DNA of 64,000 bases from NCBI RefSeq assembly GCF_028435365.1, contig NZ_JAGTJJ010000031.1, forward strand, positions 1 through 64,000, read 5' to 3'. Shown in pieces: positions 1 through 9,208 of this stretch. Origin of the DNA: Polyangium jinanense (GTDB lineage Bacteria; Myxococcota; Polyangia; Polyangiales; Polyangiaceae). The position numbers and the translations under genes are program-made. The notes beneath the pieces were generated by a model that saw only the letters and a program-made list of their open reading frames with translations, was not told the origin of the DNA and made no database searches. Within the stretch, counting starts at the first letter, position 1; every line of letters starts with the position of its first letter.

Positions 1-179
1 ATGTGCCCCTGAACAGAACAACAGGGAAGGATGTTTCCATGACGAACCCCCGTTGCTCTCGGACGAACCCAAAGAGGAGGGCGCGGAGGGATGGGAACGA
101 CTACGAACTTTGGGGATGATGTACTAGTCCGACCGGTTTTGGGAGGCCGTACGGCGGCACCCGGCTTGCTGGGGAGCGG

Positions 180-1037
180 ATGGAGGAGGTATCCGTGTCA
201 CCCCACCGCACCCTTGCTGTTGCCTCTCTTGTATTCGCGCCGATCTTTGCAGGTTGTCTCGGCTCCGACGCCTCCGAGGCGCCGGAGGCCACCGCGACGC
301 ACGAAGCGGATATCTCCTTCGCGACGTATTACATCGCCCGGCGGGATCTTCGTCGCTGCGCGTCTCCCCTTTGCGGCGGCTTCTTCGTCTCCGCCGTCAA
401 TCAGGACAAGACGGTTTGCGCCGACGGCACCACCGCCGAGGAGTGTTACGTCGCCGATATCCAGTTCTCCAGCCTCCTCCAGCTCGCCGGCGTCGAGGGC
501 ACGGTTCGCGAGGCCATCGGCGTGCAGCGCGAATCGACGCGCGCCGTCCTTTTCGGCGATCTCTTCCCCGGCCAGAGCGGCCTCGGCTCGCTCTCGCTCC
601 GGTTTGCCTGGGTCGCCCTCGAGAACGCCGAGCTCCGGGGCGGATTCTACCGCGTCTGGCACAACGGCGTCGTCTGCGTCGCCGCGCCCTGCCCGAGCTT
701 CGATCAGGAGCACCTGAACACGGGCGCGGTGCGGACGATCCACGAGATCGATCTCAAAGAGGTCCCCGGCAATGGCCGGGACGATTTCGAATCGGGGCGC
801 GCGCTCTTCTCGCAGCTCGGCATGATCCTCACCGGCCAGGACGTCCGCATCGAGAACTATGGGCCGGCGGGGGATGCCACCGTCCTCCAGGCGACGCAGG
901 GCTTCCTCCCGGTCATCCTGCCGACGCTCCGCGGTGCCCGCGCGCCCGTCGACAACGGCCCGGTCATCGGCCGCGGACCGGTGGACGGAGGCGGCGAGGG
1001 CGGCAGCGGCGGCATCCGCAGCAGGAACGTGCAGTAG
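180..1037 (+). CDS. Secreted lipoprotein of unknown function (DUF6748-like)
   Basis: The 285-residue product starts with a short basic stretch, a hydrophobic segment and a lipobox ending FAGC (Cys26), so it is probably an exported lipoprotein. The mature part has a Cys-containing segment at about residues 50-90 with YYIARRD and CGGFFVSAVN, which resembles what I recall of the DUF6748 family seen in myxobacteria; a further CVAAPC pair lies near residue 170. The tail is Gly/Pro-rich and looks unstructured. A GTG a few codons downstream (195) is an alternative start that keeps the signal peptide. The 179 bases before the gene hold no convincing gene. No enzymatic motif is visible and the function is unknown. 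Confidence 0.75.
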   Translation: MEEVSVSPHRTLAVASLVFAPIFAGCLGSDASEAPEATATHEADISFATYYIARRDLRRCASPLCGGFFVSAVNQDKTVCADGTTAEECYVADIQFSSLLQLAGVEGTVREAIGVQRESTRAVLFGDLFPGQSGLGSLSLRFAWVALENAELRGGFYRVWHNGVVCVAAPCPSFDQEHLNTGAVRTIHEIDLKEVPGNGRDDFESGRALFSQLGMILTGQDVRIENYGPAGDATVLQATQGFLPVILPTLRGARAPVDNGPVIGRGPVDGGGEGGSGGIRSRNVQ

Positions 1038-1084
1038 GGTCGATCATTGCAGCGCGCGCCCGGACGCGTCACGATCCTGGTGTC

Positions 1085-1477
1085 ATGGACATCGAATGGC
1101 GGACGAACGTGGACCCGGGCGCGCGCCGCGCGATCGAGGCGCTCGTTTCTTCGCAACGCACCCTCGAAGACGTCGTCCGCTGGGGCCTCTCGCTCGCGTC
1201 GCCTCGGCTCATCGCGGACGTGGTCGTTCAGGACGAATACAACCACGACGTCGTCCTCGAACATTCGGCCGGCGTTTATCTCGTCTACGACACGACCTGA
1301 CTGGGCGGTTTGACGGCGGTCGCCGTCTGGGATCACAAGCCGACCGCGGCGGAGATGCTCGAAGCGCGCCTCGCGCGCGGCTGGACACCCACGCCCACGG
1401 CCACGCGGGACGGGCCCGTCGTCCTCGGGTACGCCGCCTGCGCCGTCTCGCGTCCTAGCTCGCCCCCAGCAACGTGA
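1085..1477 (+). pseudogene. Small conserved-looking gene interrupted by an in-frame TGA
   Basis: From the ATG at 1085 a frame encodes 71 residues (MDIEWRTN...) and stops at TGA 1298-1300. The same frame then continues for 58 more residues (LGGLTAVAVWDHKPTAAEML...) to a TGA at 1475-1477. The second part keeps very high third-position GC and a sensible residue composition, and the sequence reads smoothly across the stop (VYLVYDTT-stop-LGGLTAVAVWDH). This suggests one gene of about 130 codons with a nonsense change, for example TGC or TGG to TGA. Alternatives are two small genes, the second starting at TTG 1310, or a sequencing error. The end overlaps the 3' end of the convergent kinase gene by about 23 bases. 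I do not recognise the family. Confidence 0.55.
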
Positions 1478-4400
1478 GCACGGCGCTCTCGCCGAATTGC
1501 TCCCGCGCCAGCCGCGCGGCCTCTGCATTCGCCGGCACGTCACGCAAGAGGCGGGTTTGTCCTTCCGGATCCCGCACGTCCGCAAGCTCGCGCCCGATCA
1601 GCCGCAGCGCCGCGCGAAGCTCCCCCTCGAACCCGTCGGCGTCGCCCGCTGCGTAGAGCGCCTCCGCCGCCGCCATCCGCAGATCCACCTCACCCGCGCC
1701 GAGGCCCCCGGCCGCCCGCATGTCCGCGAGCGCCGCGCGTGAAAGCGCCTCTGCTTCCGCGACCCGCCCGAGCCGCGACAGCGCGCGAATTCGCGTCGCC
1801 GTGAGCGACAGCCGCCGCAGGCCCATGCGATCGACGAGCTCGAGCCCCCGATCCACCTCGCCGAGCGCCCGCGCGGCGTCCCCCTCCGCGAGCGACACCC
1901 GCGCCGCGATCCCCCACGCGATCCCCGCGTCGAACGGCCCGATCCCCGGCTCCGCGACGAGCTCCGCCGCGAGCGCGCGCGCCTCCTCACGCGCCTCCTT
2001 CGTGGCTTGCTCCGCCAAGAACGTCGCGCGCAGGATCCGCACCCCGATCTTCGTCAGCGCGTCATCCATCGCCGTCGCCTGGGCCTCTGCCTCCGCGAAC
2101 CGCGCCTCGGCCTCGCCGAGCGCCCCGAGCGCGCCGAGCGCCTCGCCGATGCGCGCCACGCAGAGCGCCCGCATCCGCGCGTCGCCCGCCGCTTCGAAGG
2201 CGAGCGTCGCGTCCTCGATGATCTCCAGCATCGCGAGTGGCTCGTTCGTCGTGGTCCGACCGTACTCGTAGGCCGCGAGCCGCGCCCACCCGTGCGCGCT
2301 CGGATCCACCGCGCCCGTCCGCTCCAGCGTCTCGCGCATCCGATCGAGCGCCTTGTGCGACTCGCCCCGATCGAGCCGCATCGCGAGCAAACAAAGCAGC
2401 CGCCCGAGGCACTCCGCGTACGCCCCTTGTGCCTCCAGATCCGGCGTCAGCGCGAGCAGCTCGTCGAGGTACGACGGGAACGCCTCCGCGTTCACCCCGA
2501 GCCCCGTCAGCGTGCAGACGAGCCCGAGCACCCGGCAGTGCCACGTCGAGCCCTTCGGCAAGAGCGGCAGCGCCTCGATCCCCATCTGGCACGCCTCGGC
2601 CCAGGCCTTGTTCCAGTACAGGATGCAGCACGCCATCCCGCGCACGAGCCCGAGCTCGGCCCCTGCCGCGCCGAGCTCCTCGGCCTTCGCCGCGTGCGTG
2701 CGCGTCCCTGCGAGGTCGTTCCGTTCGAACGCCTCGCGCGCCGCGCGCACGTGCAGCACGCGCGCGCGCGCCGTATCGCCCCCGCGTTGCCAGTGCTCGG
2801 CGAGCACCTGCGCCTCGTGCTCGCCCGCGGCCTCCAGGAACGCCGCGGCCCGCGCGTGCCCGAGCGCGAGCTCCTCCTCCCCGAGCAGCCCATACGCCGC
2901 CTCGCGTACGAGCACGTGCCGGAAGCCGTACTCCACGTCTCCCACGAGCCTGCTCGTTCGTTGCTTCTCCAAGAGCTCCGCCCGCACGAGCGCCGTGAGC
3001 GCCTGATCCACGAAGGCCCCGTGCCCCTCCCGATCCATCAACGCGAGCACGCCTCCGCGCCAGAACCGCGTCCCGAAGATGCTCGCCGCGACCAGCGCCC
3101 GCCGCGCCTCCGGCCCGAGCCGCCCGAGCCGCGCTTGCAGCATCGCCACGAGCGTCGCCGGCCGCTCCCCCTCCTCGCCCGCGTCTCGCGCCGCGCGCGC
3201 GAGCTCCTCCACGAACAGCGGATTCCCCGCGGCGCGCGTCGCGATCCGCTCCACCACGGCCTCGCTCTCCTCCGGGCCGAGCGCGGCCCGCGCGAGCTCC
3301 TCCGCGTCGCGACGAACCAGCGGCGACAGCATCATCCGCTCCGCCCGATCGCCCCACAGCCGCGGGTAGACGTCCTCCACGTCCGGCCGCGCCAGCGCCA
3401 GCACGAAGAGCGGCTGATCCTGAAGCTCCACGAGCGCGCGTTCCACGAGACGCACGCTCCGCGCGTCGGCGTGATGCACGTCCTCGAGCGCCAGCACCAC
3501 CGGACGCGCGGCGCTTTCGCCACGCAGGAACTCCAGGAACGTCCGCTCGATCTCTGCCCGCGCGACCCGCCCATCCACGAAGCCCCGCGACGCTTGCCTT
3601 TCGCTCGTCGTCGACAGCTCCCGCGGCCCGCGCCCGCGCAGCGCGTCCGCGAGCATCGCGTACGCCGTCGCCCCGAGCGGCTCGGCTCGACCGACGAGGA
3701 GCAGCACGTCCTTCTCGCGCGCCTCGATCCTCGCGCGGAGCTCCCGCAAGAGCCGCGACTTGCCCATGCCCGCCGGCGCCACCACCACGACCGCCCTCGA
3801 AACCGGCTCCTCGCGTATCGCCTCGAACGACCGCAAGAGCAGCTCGAGCTCGCGCTTGCGCCCCACGAACGGCATGGTTTTTCCGAGCAGCGACCGCGCC
3901 TCGTCCCGCGCCGCCCCGCTGCCCGTGAGCAGGAGCCGCCCGCCCTCGCGTGTCGTCGCGAAGCGACCTCCGACGAGCCCCGCCGTCACCGCGTCGACGA
4001 TCACCATCCCGCGCGGCGCGCCCTCGCGCAGCGCCTCCACCGCGCGCTCCACCGCTTCTCCGACCGGCTGCTCGCCCGACACGAACCCCGGCCCCGTCGC
4101 GATCGCGATCGTCGTCTCCGGCTGGGCCGCCTTCACCGCGAGCGCCGCGCGTGCGGCCGCCGCTGCCTGATCCGTCGCGTCTCCGCCGAACCGCGCGAAC
4201 GCCGCGACCACCCACCGCTCGGACCGTGACCCGTGCGAAAATGCCCCGTTTCGCAGCAGGATCCGCGCGAGCTCCTCGCGCGAGGCTCCCGCGGGTGGTG
4301 CCAGCACGAGCACGCTCAAGAGCTCCGGCACGTCCCGCGCGACCGATGGAGAAAACGCGCCCCTCCGCGCGCCGATCTCCAGGAGCGCCGGCAGCTCTTC

Positions 4401-5219
4401 GAGCAGGTTCGACACGCTCGCCGGCCGTTTGTCCGGATCCTTCTGCAAAAGGCTCCGCACGAGCGCCGCGACCGGCGGCGGCACCCCGGGCCGGAGCGGC
4501 AAGAGCTCGGGCGGATCCTCGCTCAGGATCTTCGACATCACGAGCACCGCGTCTGCCGCGACGAATGGCGGCCGACCGGCCAGGCACTCGAACAGGATGC
4601 AGCCGAGCGAGAACATGTCCGACGCAGGCCCGATCGGCTGCTCGCTGCCCACCTGCTCCGGCGACATGTATTCGGGTGTCCCGATCGATCGACCCGTCGC
4701 CGTGATGCCCGTCGCCGGCCCCATCGAGCGCGCGATCCCGAGGTCCACGATCGTCGCTTGATCGATGTCGCCTCCACGCAAGAGCACGTTCGAGGGTTTG
4801 AGGTCCCGGTGCACGATCCGCCGCGCGTGCAGCGCGGCGAGCCCTTCGGTGATGCGCCGGAGCAAGAGCAGGGCCTCGCGGGTCGAGAGCGGCCCGCGGG
4901 CCAGCCGTTTTGCGAGGTCCTCGCCGTCGAGCCATTGCATCGCCAGGAAATGCCAGCCGTCCTCGCTCTGTCCGTGCGCCACGTACGACACGACACGCGG
5001 GTGCCGGATCTCGGACAGAATTCGCGCTTCCCGGGCGAAGCGCTCCGTATCGAGCGACGTCGCGTCCGTATGCAGGAGCTTCAGCGCGACGTCTTCTCCG
5101 GTCTCCTGATCGGCGGCCCGGTAGACCTCGCCCATGCCGCCGCGCCCGGCGAGCGAGCGGACCACGAAACGCCGCGCGACCAGCGTTCCGGCGGGCAGGG
5201 TCTTGCTCCTCGGGGCCAT
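1455..5219 (-). CDS. Ser/Thr protein kinase with AAA ATPase and TPR-like regulator region
   Basis: This 1254-residue protein starts with a Hanks-type kinase domain (about 15-275): Gly loop GRGGMGEV at 25-32, catalytic Lys47, HRDLKPSN with Asp139, and DLG at 159-161 in place of DFG. Residues about 300-445 resemble a decayed class III nucleotide-cyclase domain (GDATDQAAAAARAAL, GPGFVSGEQPVGEAVERA). Next comes an AAA-type ATPase with Walker A APAGMGKS at 481-488 and a DVHHAD-type Walker B. The rest, to the C terminus, is Ala/Leu-rich helical repeat of TPR type. The architecture matches the PknK-like or MalT/STAND-type kinases that are abundant in myxobacteria and act as cytoplasmic signalling hubs. 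It is a single gene, transcribed away from the GNAT gene. Confidence 0.93.
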   Translation of the reverse strand: MAPRSKTLPAGTLVARRFVVRSLAGRGGMGEVYRAADQETGEDVALKLLHTDATSLDTERFAREARILSEIRHPRVVSYVAHGQSEDGWHFLAMQWLDGEDLAKRLARGPLSTREALLLLRRITEGLAALHARRIVHRDLKPSNVLLRGGDIDQATIVDLGIARSMGPATGITATGRSIGTPEYMSPEQVGSEQPIGPASDMFSLGCILFECLAGRPPFVAADAVLVMSKILSEDPPELLPLRPGVPPPVAALVRSLLQKDPDKRPASVSNLLEELPALLEIGARRGAFSPSVARDVPELLSVLVLAPPAGASREELARILLRNGAFSHGSRSERWVVAAFARFGGDATDQAAAAARAALAVKAAQPETTIAIATGPGFVSGEQPVGEAVERAVEALREGAPRGMVIVDAVTAGLVGGRFATTREGGRLLLTGSGAARDEARSLLGKTMPFVGRKRELELLLRSFEAIREEPVSRAVVVVAPAGMGKSRLLRELRARIEAREKDVLLLVGRAEPLGATAYAMLADALRGRGPRELSTTSERQASRGFVDGRVARAEIERTFLEFLRGESAARPVVLALEDVHHADARSVRLVERALVELQDQPLFVLALARPDVEDVYPRLWGDRAERMMLSPLVRRDAEELARAALGPEESEAVVERIATRAAGNPLFVEELARAARDAGEEGERPATLVAMLQARLGRLGPEARRALVAASIFGTRFWRGGVLALMDREGHGAFVDQALTALVRAELLEKQRTSRLVGDVEYGFRHVLVREAAYGLLGEEELALGHARAAAFLEAAGEHEAQVLAEHWQRGGDTARARVLHVRAAREAFERNDLAGTRTHAAKAEELGAAGAELGLVRGMACCILYWNKAWAEACQMGIEALPLLPKGSTWHCRVLGLVCTLTGLGVNAEAFPSYLDELLALTPDLEAQGAYAECLGRLLCLLAMRLDRGESHKALDRMRETLERTGAVDPSAHGWARLAAYEYGRTTTNEPLAMLEIIEDATLAFEAAGDARMRALCVARIGEALGALGALGEAEARFAEAEAQATAMDDALTKIGVRILRATFLAEQATKEAREEARALAAELVAEPGIGPFDAGIAWGIAARVSLAEGDAARALGEVDRGLELVDRMGLRRLSLTATRIRALSRLGRVAEAEALSRAALADMRAAGGLGAGEVDLRMAAAEALYAAGDADGFEGELRAALRLIGRELADVRDPEGQTRLLRDVPANAEAARLAREQFGESAVLTLLGAS

Positions 5220-5346
5220 GCGCGCCCATTGGTTTCATACCCGGGCGCGCCTGCTGTCAAGCACTTCGCCGCAGCGCGTCGGCCTTTGACACTTGCGAGA
5301 GCGCCGAAGCTTTGAGAAATTCGAGGTCGTGTCGTGCCCCAAGCTC

Positions 5347-5874
5347 ATGACCGAGCGCCTCGAGATGGTCCCCATGACCGTGGAGCTCGTCGAGGCCGTG
5401 CTCGATGGGCGCCGTGCCGATACCGAGAAGCTCCTCGGCGCGAAGATGCCCAACGCCTGGCCGGGCCGCGCGCTCGTCGAGCGTGCGTTCCTCGCGCGGC
5501 TCGACGCCGTGCGTGCCGATCCCGAGCATCGGCTCTGGGGCGACCGCGTGGCCCTGTCGCTCGATCCTTCCCCGCGCGTGATTGGCAGCGTGGTTTTCCA
5601 TGGCGGACCGGATGAGAACGGCATCGTCGAGGTCGCGTACGGCATCGAGGAGGAATCGCAGCGGCAGGGCTTCGGCTTCGAGGCCGTGAGCGCGTCCGTG
5701 GCGTGGGCGCTCGCCGAGCCGCGCGTGCGCGCCGTCCGGGCCTCGACGTTCACGTGGCACTTCGCGTCTTGCCGCATCCTCGAGAAGCTCGGCTTCCGCA
5801 TCGTGGACAGGGAGGACGACCTGCTCGGCGAAATGCTCAAGTACGAGGTCGTCCCGAGCGCGTTCCGCAGGTAA
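5347..5874 (+). CDS. GNAT family N-acetyltransferase
   Basis: The product begins MTERLEMVPMT, the usual opening of RimJ/RimL-type GNAT enzymes, and continues with VIGSVVFHG (beta 4), the acetyl-CoA loop EEESQRQGFGFEAV and the late motif NxxS-like SCRILEKLGFR. Such enzymes transfer acetyl from acetyl-CoA to an amine, but the substrate cannot be told. The frame is open further upstream; GTG at 5329 is an alternative start with a weak GAGA upstream, while TTG at 5293 would add a sequence unlike the family. The gene is divergent from the large kinase gene, and about 60 bases separate it from the next gene on the same strand. Confidence 0.85.
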   Translation: MTERLEMVPMTVELVEAVLDGRRADTEKLLGAKMPNAWPGRALVERAFLARLDAVRADPEHRLWGDRVALSLDPSPRVIGSVVFHGGPDENGIVEVAYGIEEESQRQGFGFEAVSASVAWALAEPRVRAVRASTFTWHFASCRILEKLGFRIVDREDDLLGEMLKYEVVPSAFRR

Positions 5875-5935
5875 GCGCCTCCGCCCTGGTTTTCCTGGGG
5901 AACCTTCCTGTAAGCTCCCCGGGGGCACCACGTTC

Positions 5936-7543
5936 ATGCTGGACGACATGGGAATTCGTACTCCGAGGCAGAGGGGGCTCGTGGCTTTCCTCGTCGGGCT
6001 GGGCTCCGTTTTCGCGAGCGCGCCTCGCGCGTGGGCCCAGGAGGCCGCTGCCTCGCCGCCCGAAGAAGCGCCGCCGCCCCCGCCGATCGAAGCCGCCCCG
6101 GAGATTCCCCCGCCGCCCGTCGAACTCGCCACGGACATCCCGCCGCCGCCTCCACCGCCGCCACCGCCACCGCCGTACGTACCGCCGCCGTACGTGCCGC
6201 CGCCTTTGCCGACCAAGCCGAGCCGCTGGTATTTCCTGCACCCCGGCGTCTTCCCCGAGGCCGACCTCTTCGCGGGCGCCCTGCAGATCGGCCTCGTCAC
6301 GCCGTCGGCGAAGGAGTTTTACGGCGGCGCGCAGGTGGGCCTCTTCGGCGCCAAGGCCGAGCACTTCACGGGCCTCGCGCAGGTCGGTCTTTTGCACACC
6401 AACGTCGAGCGTGTCTTCCGCGGCGGCGTCGAGCTCACGCTCGGCCGAAACCTTGTGAAGGAGTTTTACGGCGGCGCGCAGCTCGCCCTCTACCGCAACG
6501 TCGTCACGGACATTTTCGTGGGCCTCGCGCAGTACGCCTTCCTGCGCAACGACACGCACCGCTTCCTCGGCCTCGCGCAGATCGGTACGATCAACGGCAC
6601 CGACGCGTTCATCGGCGGCTTGCAGCTCGGCGCCTACAACGTCATTGGCGCGGGCCTCGACTGGGACGACGATGGCGGCGGCGGACCGCGCGGCGGCGGC
6701 GGATTTGTCGGCGCGCTCCAGATCGGCGCGTACAACAAGATCGACCACGGCAATTTCTCCGGCATCGCCCAGATTGGCGGCTTCAATGCGGTCGAGGACG
6801 GCGATTTCCGCGGCGTCGCCCAGATCGGCCTCCTGAACGGGGACGACGAACGTTTTTACGGCGCGCTCCAGATCGGCGCCGCGAACTTCATCGACGAGGA
6901 GTTTTATGGCATCGGCCAGCTCGGCGTCGTCAACATCGTCGATGACGATTTCCACGGCGTCTTCCAGGCCGGCGTCGCGAACCTCCTCCTGGAGGACAGC
7001 TTTTACGGCTTTGGTCAGTTCGGCCTCGGCGCGTACGTCGACGAGGAGTTCCGGGGCGTCTTCCAGACGAGCGCCCTCTTCAATTACGTCGACGATTCCT
7101 TCTCCGGCGTCCTGCAGCTCGGCGGCCTCTTCAACTTCGTCGACGACGACTTCCGCGGCGTCTTCCAGATCGGCGCCTTCAATGGCGTGCGCCAGGAGTT
7201 TTACGGCGTCTCGCAGATCGGCGTCGTGAACATGACCGGCGACGATCAATTCGGCGCGCAGCTCGGTTTCGTCAACCTCGTGAAGGACCACATGCACGGC
7301 CTGCAGGCCGGGTTTTTCGCGAGCGCCGAGGAGGTCACGGGCATGCAGCTCGGCGTCGTCAATTTCTCCGATCGCCTGACCGGCACCACGATCGGCCTCT
7401 ACAACCGCTCGAAGCACGTCCGCGGCGTCCAGATCGGCCTCGTCAACCAGACCGAGCGCCTCCGCGGCGTCCAGATTGGCCTCGTGAACGTCTCCAAGTA
7501 CGGCGGGCTCCCCTTCTTCCCCGTGATGAACATCGGCCTCTGA
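5936..7543 (+). CDS. Exported GxQxGxxN-repeat protein
   Basis: The 535-residue product has a signal peptide ending near AWAQ (about residue 35), a Pro-rich linker (about 38-95), and then about 20 tandem repeats of roughly 20 residues. Each repeat carries a core close to F-x-G-[AV]-x-Q-[IVL]-G-x-x-N, such as FYGALQIGAAN, FSGIAQIGGFN or VRGVQIGLVN. Regular Gly-x-Gln-hydrophobic-Gly and terminal Asn spacing suggests a beta-solenoid at the cell surface. The repeat resembles the surface repeats of the LA_2272/LA_2273 lipoproteins of Leptospira, which is a comparison from memory. A second ATG at 5948 is also possible as start. No catalytic motif is seen. The 43-bp DNA repeat array begins 5 bases after the stop codon. 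Confidence 0.85.
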   Translation: MLDDMGIRTPRQRGLVAFLVGLGSVFASAPRAWAQEAAASPPEEAPPPPPIEAAPEIPPPPVELATDIPPPPPPPPPPPPYVPPPYVPPPLPTKPSRWYFLHPGVFPEADLFAGALQIGLVTPSAKEFYGGAQVGLFGAKAEHFTGLAQVGLLHTNVERVFRGGVELTLGRNLVKEFYGGAQLALYRNVVTDIFVGLAQYAFLRNDTHRFLGLAQIGTINGTDAFIGGLQLGAYNVIGAGLDWDDDGGGGPRGGGGFVGALQIGAYNKIDHGNFSGIAQIGGFNAVEDGDFRGVAQIGLLNGDDERFYGALQIGAANFIDEEFYGIGQLGVVNIVDDDFHGVFQAGVANLLLEDSFYGFGQFGLGAYVDEEFRGVFQTSALFNYVDDSFSGVLQLGGLFNFVDDDFRGVFQIGAFNGVRQEFYGVSQIGVVNMTGDDQFGAQLGFVNLVKDHMHGLQAGFFASAEEVTGMQLGVVNFSDRLTGTTIGLYNRSKHVRGVQIGLVNQTERLRGVQIGLVNVSKYGGLPFFPVMNIGL

Positions 7544-7548
7544 GAGGG

Positions 7549-7720
7549 CGGACCGCCTGTACCCGCGCCCACTCTCGACCCCCGGCGAAGTCGGACCGCC
7601 TGTACCCGCGCCCACCCTCGACCCCCGGCGAAGCCGGACCGCCTGTACCCGCGCCCACCCTCGACCCTCGGCGAAGCCGGACCGCCTGTACCCGCGCCCA
7701 CCCTCGACCCTCGGCGAAGC
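7549..7720. repeat. Four tandem copies of a 43-bp repeat
   Basis: Four direct copies lie at 7549-7591, 7592-7634, 7635-7677 and 7678-7720, each beginning CGGACCGCCTGTACCCGCGC and ending GGCGAAG plus one base. They differ at only two or three positions, and a fifth partial copy (GGACCGGCC) follows. A 43-bp period is not a multiple of three, so the array is not a protein repeat. It starts right behind the stop codon of the GxQxGxxN-repeat gene. Confidence 0.95.
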
Positions 7721-7901
7721 TGGACCGGCCCTGCCTGCGTCGTTCCTCCGGCTTCATCACGCGCCTCCGGCGGCCCTCTGCGCCCACGCACGAGCGGGTG
7801 AGGACCCAAGGCATCACTCGTCGCGGAGTCGAGGCATCGACCTACCCGCGCGTCCCGACACCCCTACGCAGGTTCCTCGGCACTTTCGCGCGTTCTCCCT
7901 C

Positions 7902-7916
7902 TGGCACATCGTTTGC
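7902..7916 (+). promoter_or_regulatory. Candidate sigma-54 (RpoN) promoter
   Basis: TGGCAC at 7902-7907, five bases, then TTGC at 7913-7916 matches the -24/-12 consensus with exact GG-N10-GC spacing. It would start transcription near 7928 and give a leader of about 40 bases before the ATG at 7967. The rest of the 423-base gap 7544-7966 holds the tandem repeats and no gene. Confidence 0.55.
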
Positions 7917-7966
7917 CGTTGCGCGCACAACGTCCCGCCCTGTACACCCTTCGGTTTAGAGGAACC

Positions 7967-9118
7967 ATGTCTCGACGAACCCTCCTATCGGCCTCGATGC
8001 TGGCCGCCCTCCTCTCCGCACCTCTCTCGGCCCGCGCGCAGGACGCGGCCGCCAAGCAATACGTCGACGTCAAGATCGCCGAGCCGCCCAAGCAGGTCGG
8101 GCTCGAGATCACCATGAAAAATGGCGCCACGTTCTCGCTCGTGGATACCCGCGACGTGGTCGGCGTCACGCCGAATGGCTCCACGCTCACCGTGGGCCTC
8201 AAATTCGACGGCGTCGCGACCTACCGCAATGGTGGCCACGAATGGCGCACGGTGCTCGGCATCAACGAGGCGCTCACGAAGACGCCGGCCCTCGAAGAGC
8301 CCGTCAAGAGCGCCGATGCTTTCAACGTGGAGAGCACCTACCTCTATTTCGTGCGCCCCTGGTTCGGTCCCTTCGCGCGCTTCACCGTCGGCACGCCGCT
8401 CTTCCGTGGCTTCGACGTTCGCCCCACCGACACCACGTACACCATCGCCCGCGTCACCGGCGTCACCGATACCGTCACCTCGCGCCGCCTCACGCTCACC
8501 GATCCCTTTCATCCGCTCACGCTGAAGGAGACCATCGGCCCCTTTGCGCGTCCCGTCTCCGGCGATCGATTCAACTTGGAGACCCGCGTCGGACTCGGCG
8601 GATTGCAGACCTTCGCGGACGGCCAGCTCATCCTGAAGGACGACGCCGCCACGGCCGATCGCGTCGAGGTCCAGGAGCTCCGCGACGTCCTCCAGGTCGG
8701 CGTCGAGGGCTCGCTCGAGATGTGGGGCTCGTTCCAGGCGAAGAAGATCAGTTACAAGGTCGGCGTCGGCGTGCTCATCCCGGCGTGGAACAACGACATG
8801 CCCGCGGCTGGAGAAGCGAAGAAGAATCCCATTCAGCTCACGAACCTGGACATTGGCGCGGCCATTTCCTTCAAGGTCGTCGAGTGGGCGACGCTCGATT
8901 ACGAGCTCAAGCTCGTCCGTCAGCCCCAGCTCACCGAGCAATGGCAGATACGTAACGGAATGATGCTCACGCTCGGCCTCGGATACTCCAGGAAACCCCC
9001 GGCGCCGCCTGCGCCGCCCGCAAAACCCACGCCCGACGCGGCTCTGCCCGCGGCCCCTGCGCCCGCGGCCCCCGCGCCCGCGGCCCCTGCGCCTGCGCCC
9101 GCCCCCGTCACGAAATAG
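7967..9118 (+). CDS. Outer-membrane beta-barrel-like protein, DUF3078-type
   Basis: The start at 7967 gives a clear signal peptide (MSRRTLLSASMLAALLSAPLSARAQ) that an upstream start would hide. The 383-residue product then has alternating hydrophobic/polar strands with many aromatic girdle-like residues (YLYFVRPWFGPFARFTVG, ISYKVGVGVLIPAW, WATLDYELKLV) and NLETRVGLGG-type segments typical of outer-membrane barrels. The last strand-like stretch (MMLTLGLGYSR) is followed by an Ala/Pro repeat tail of about 45 residues that looks disordered. It resembles DUF3078-type proteins of unknown role. A candidate sigma-54 promoter lies upstream. Confidence 0.8.
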   Translation: MSRRTLLSASMLAALLSAPLSARAQDAAAKQYVDVKIAEPPKQVGLEITMKNGATFSLVDTRDVVGVTPNGSTLTVGLKFDGVATYRNGGHEWRTVLGINEALTKTPALEEPVKSADAFNVESTYLYFVRPWFGPFARFTVGTPLFRGFDVRPTDTTYTIARVTGVTDTVTSRRLTLTDPFHPLTLKETIGPFARPVSGDRFNLETRVGLGGLQTFADGQLILKDDAATADRVEVQELRDVLQVGVEGSLEMWGSFQAKKISYKVGVGVLIPAWNNDMPAAGEAKKNPIQLTNLDIGAAISFKVVEWATLDYELKLVRQPQLTEQWQIRNGMMLTLGLGYSRKPPAPPAPPAKPTPDAALPAAPAPAAPAPAAPAPAPAPVTK

Positions 9119-9208
9119 TCATCGTTCGTGGCGGACGCCCGGCGTGAACGCCGGGCACGTTGCGTGCAAACCCCCGCGCGTCCGTTTACTTCTGCGAAGG
9201 GACGGCCC

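Noticed and set aside
2062..5238. Very long antisense and shifted ORFs across real genes (also at 10505-13675, 31400-34549 and 50030-52894)
   Set aside because: They are Arg/Ala/Pro-rich shadows caused by high GC and have no family motifs; only genuine short pieces inside them were kept.
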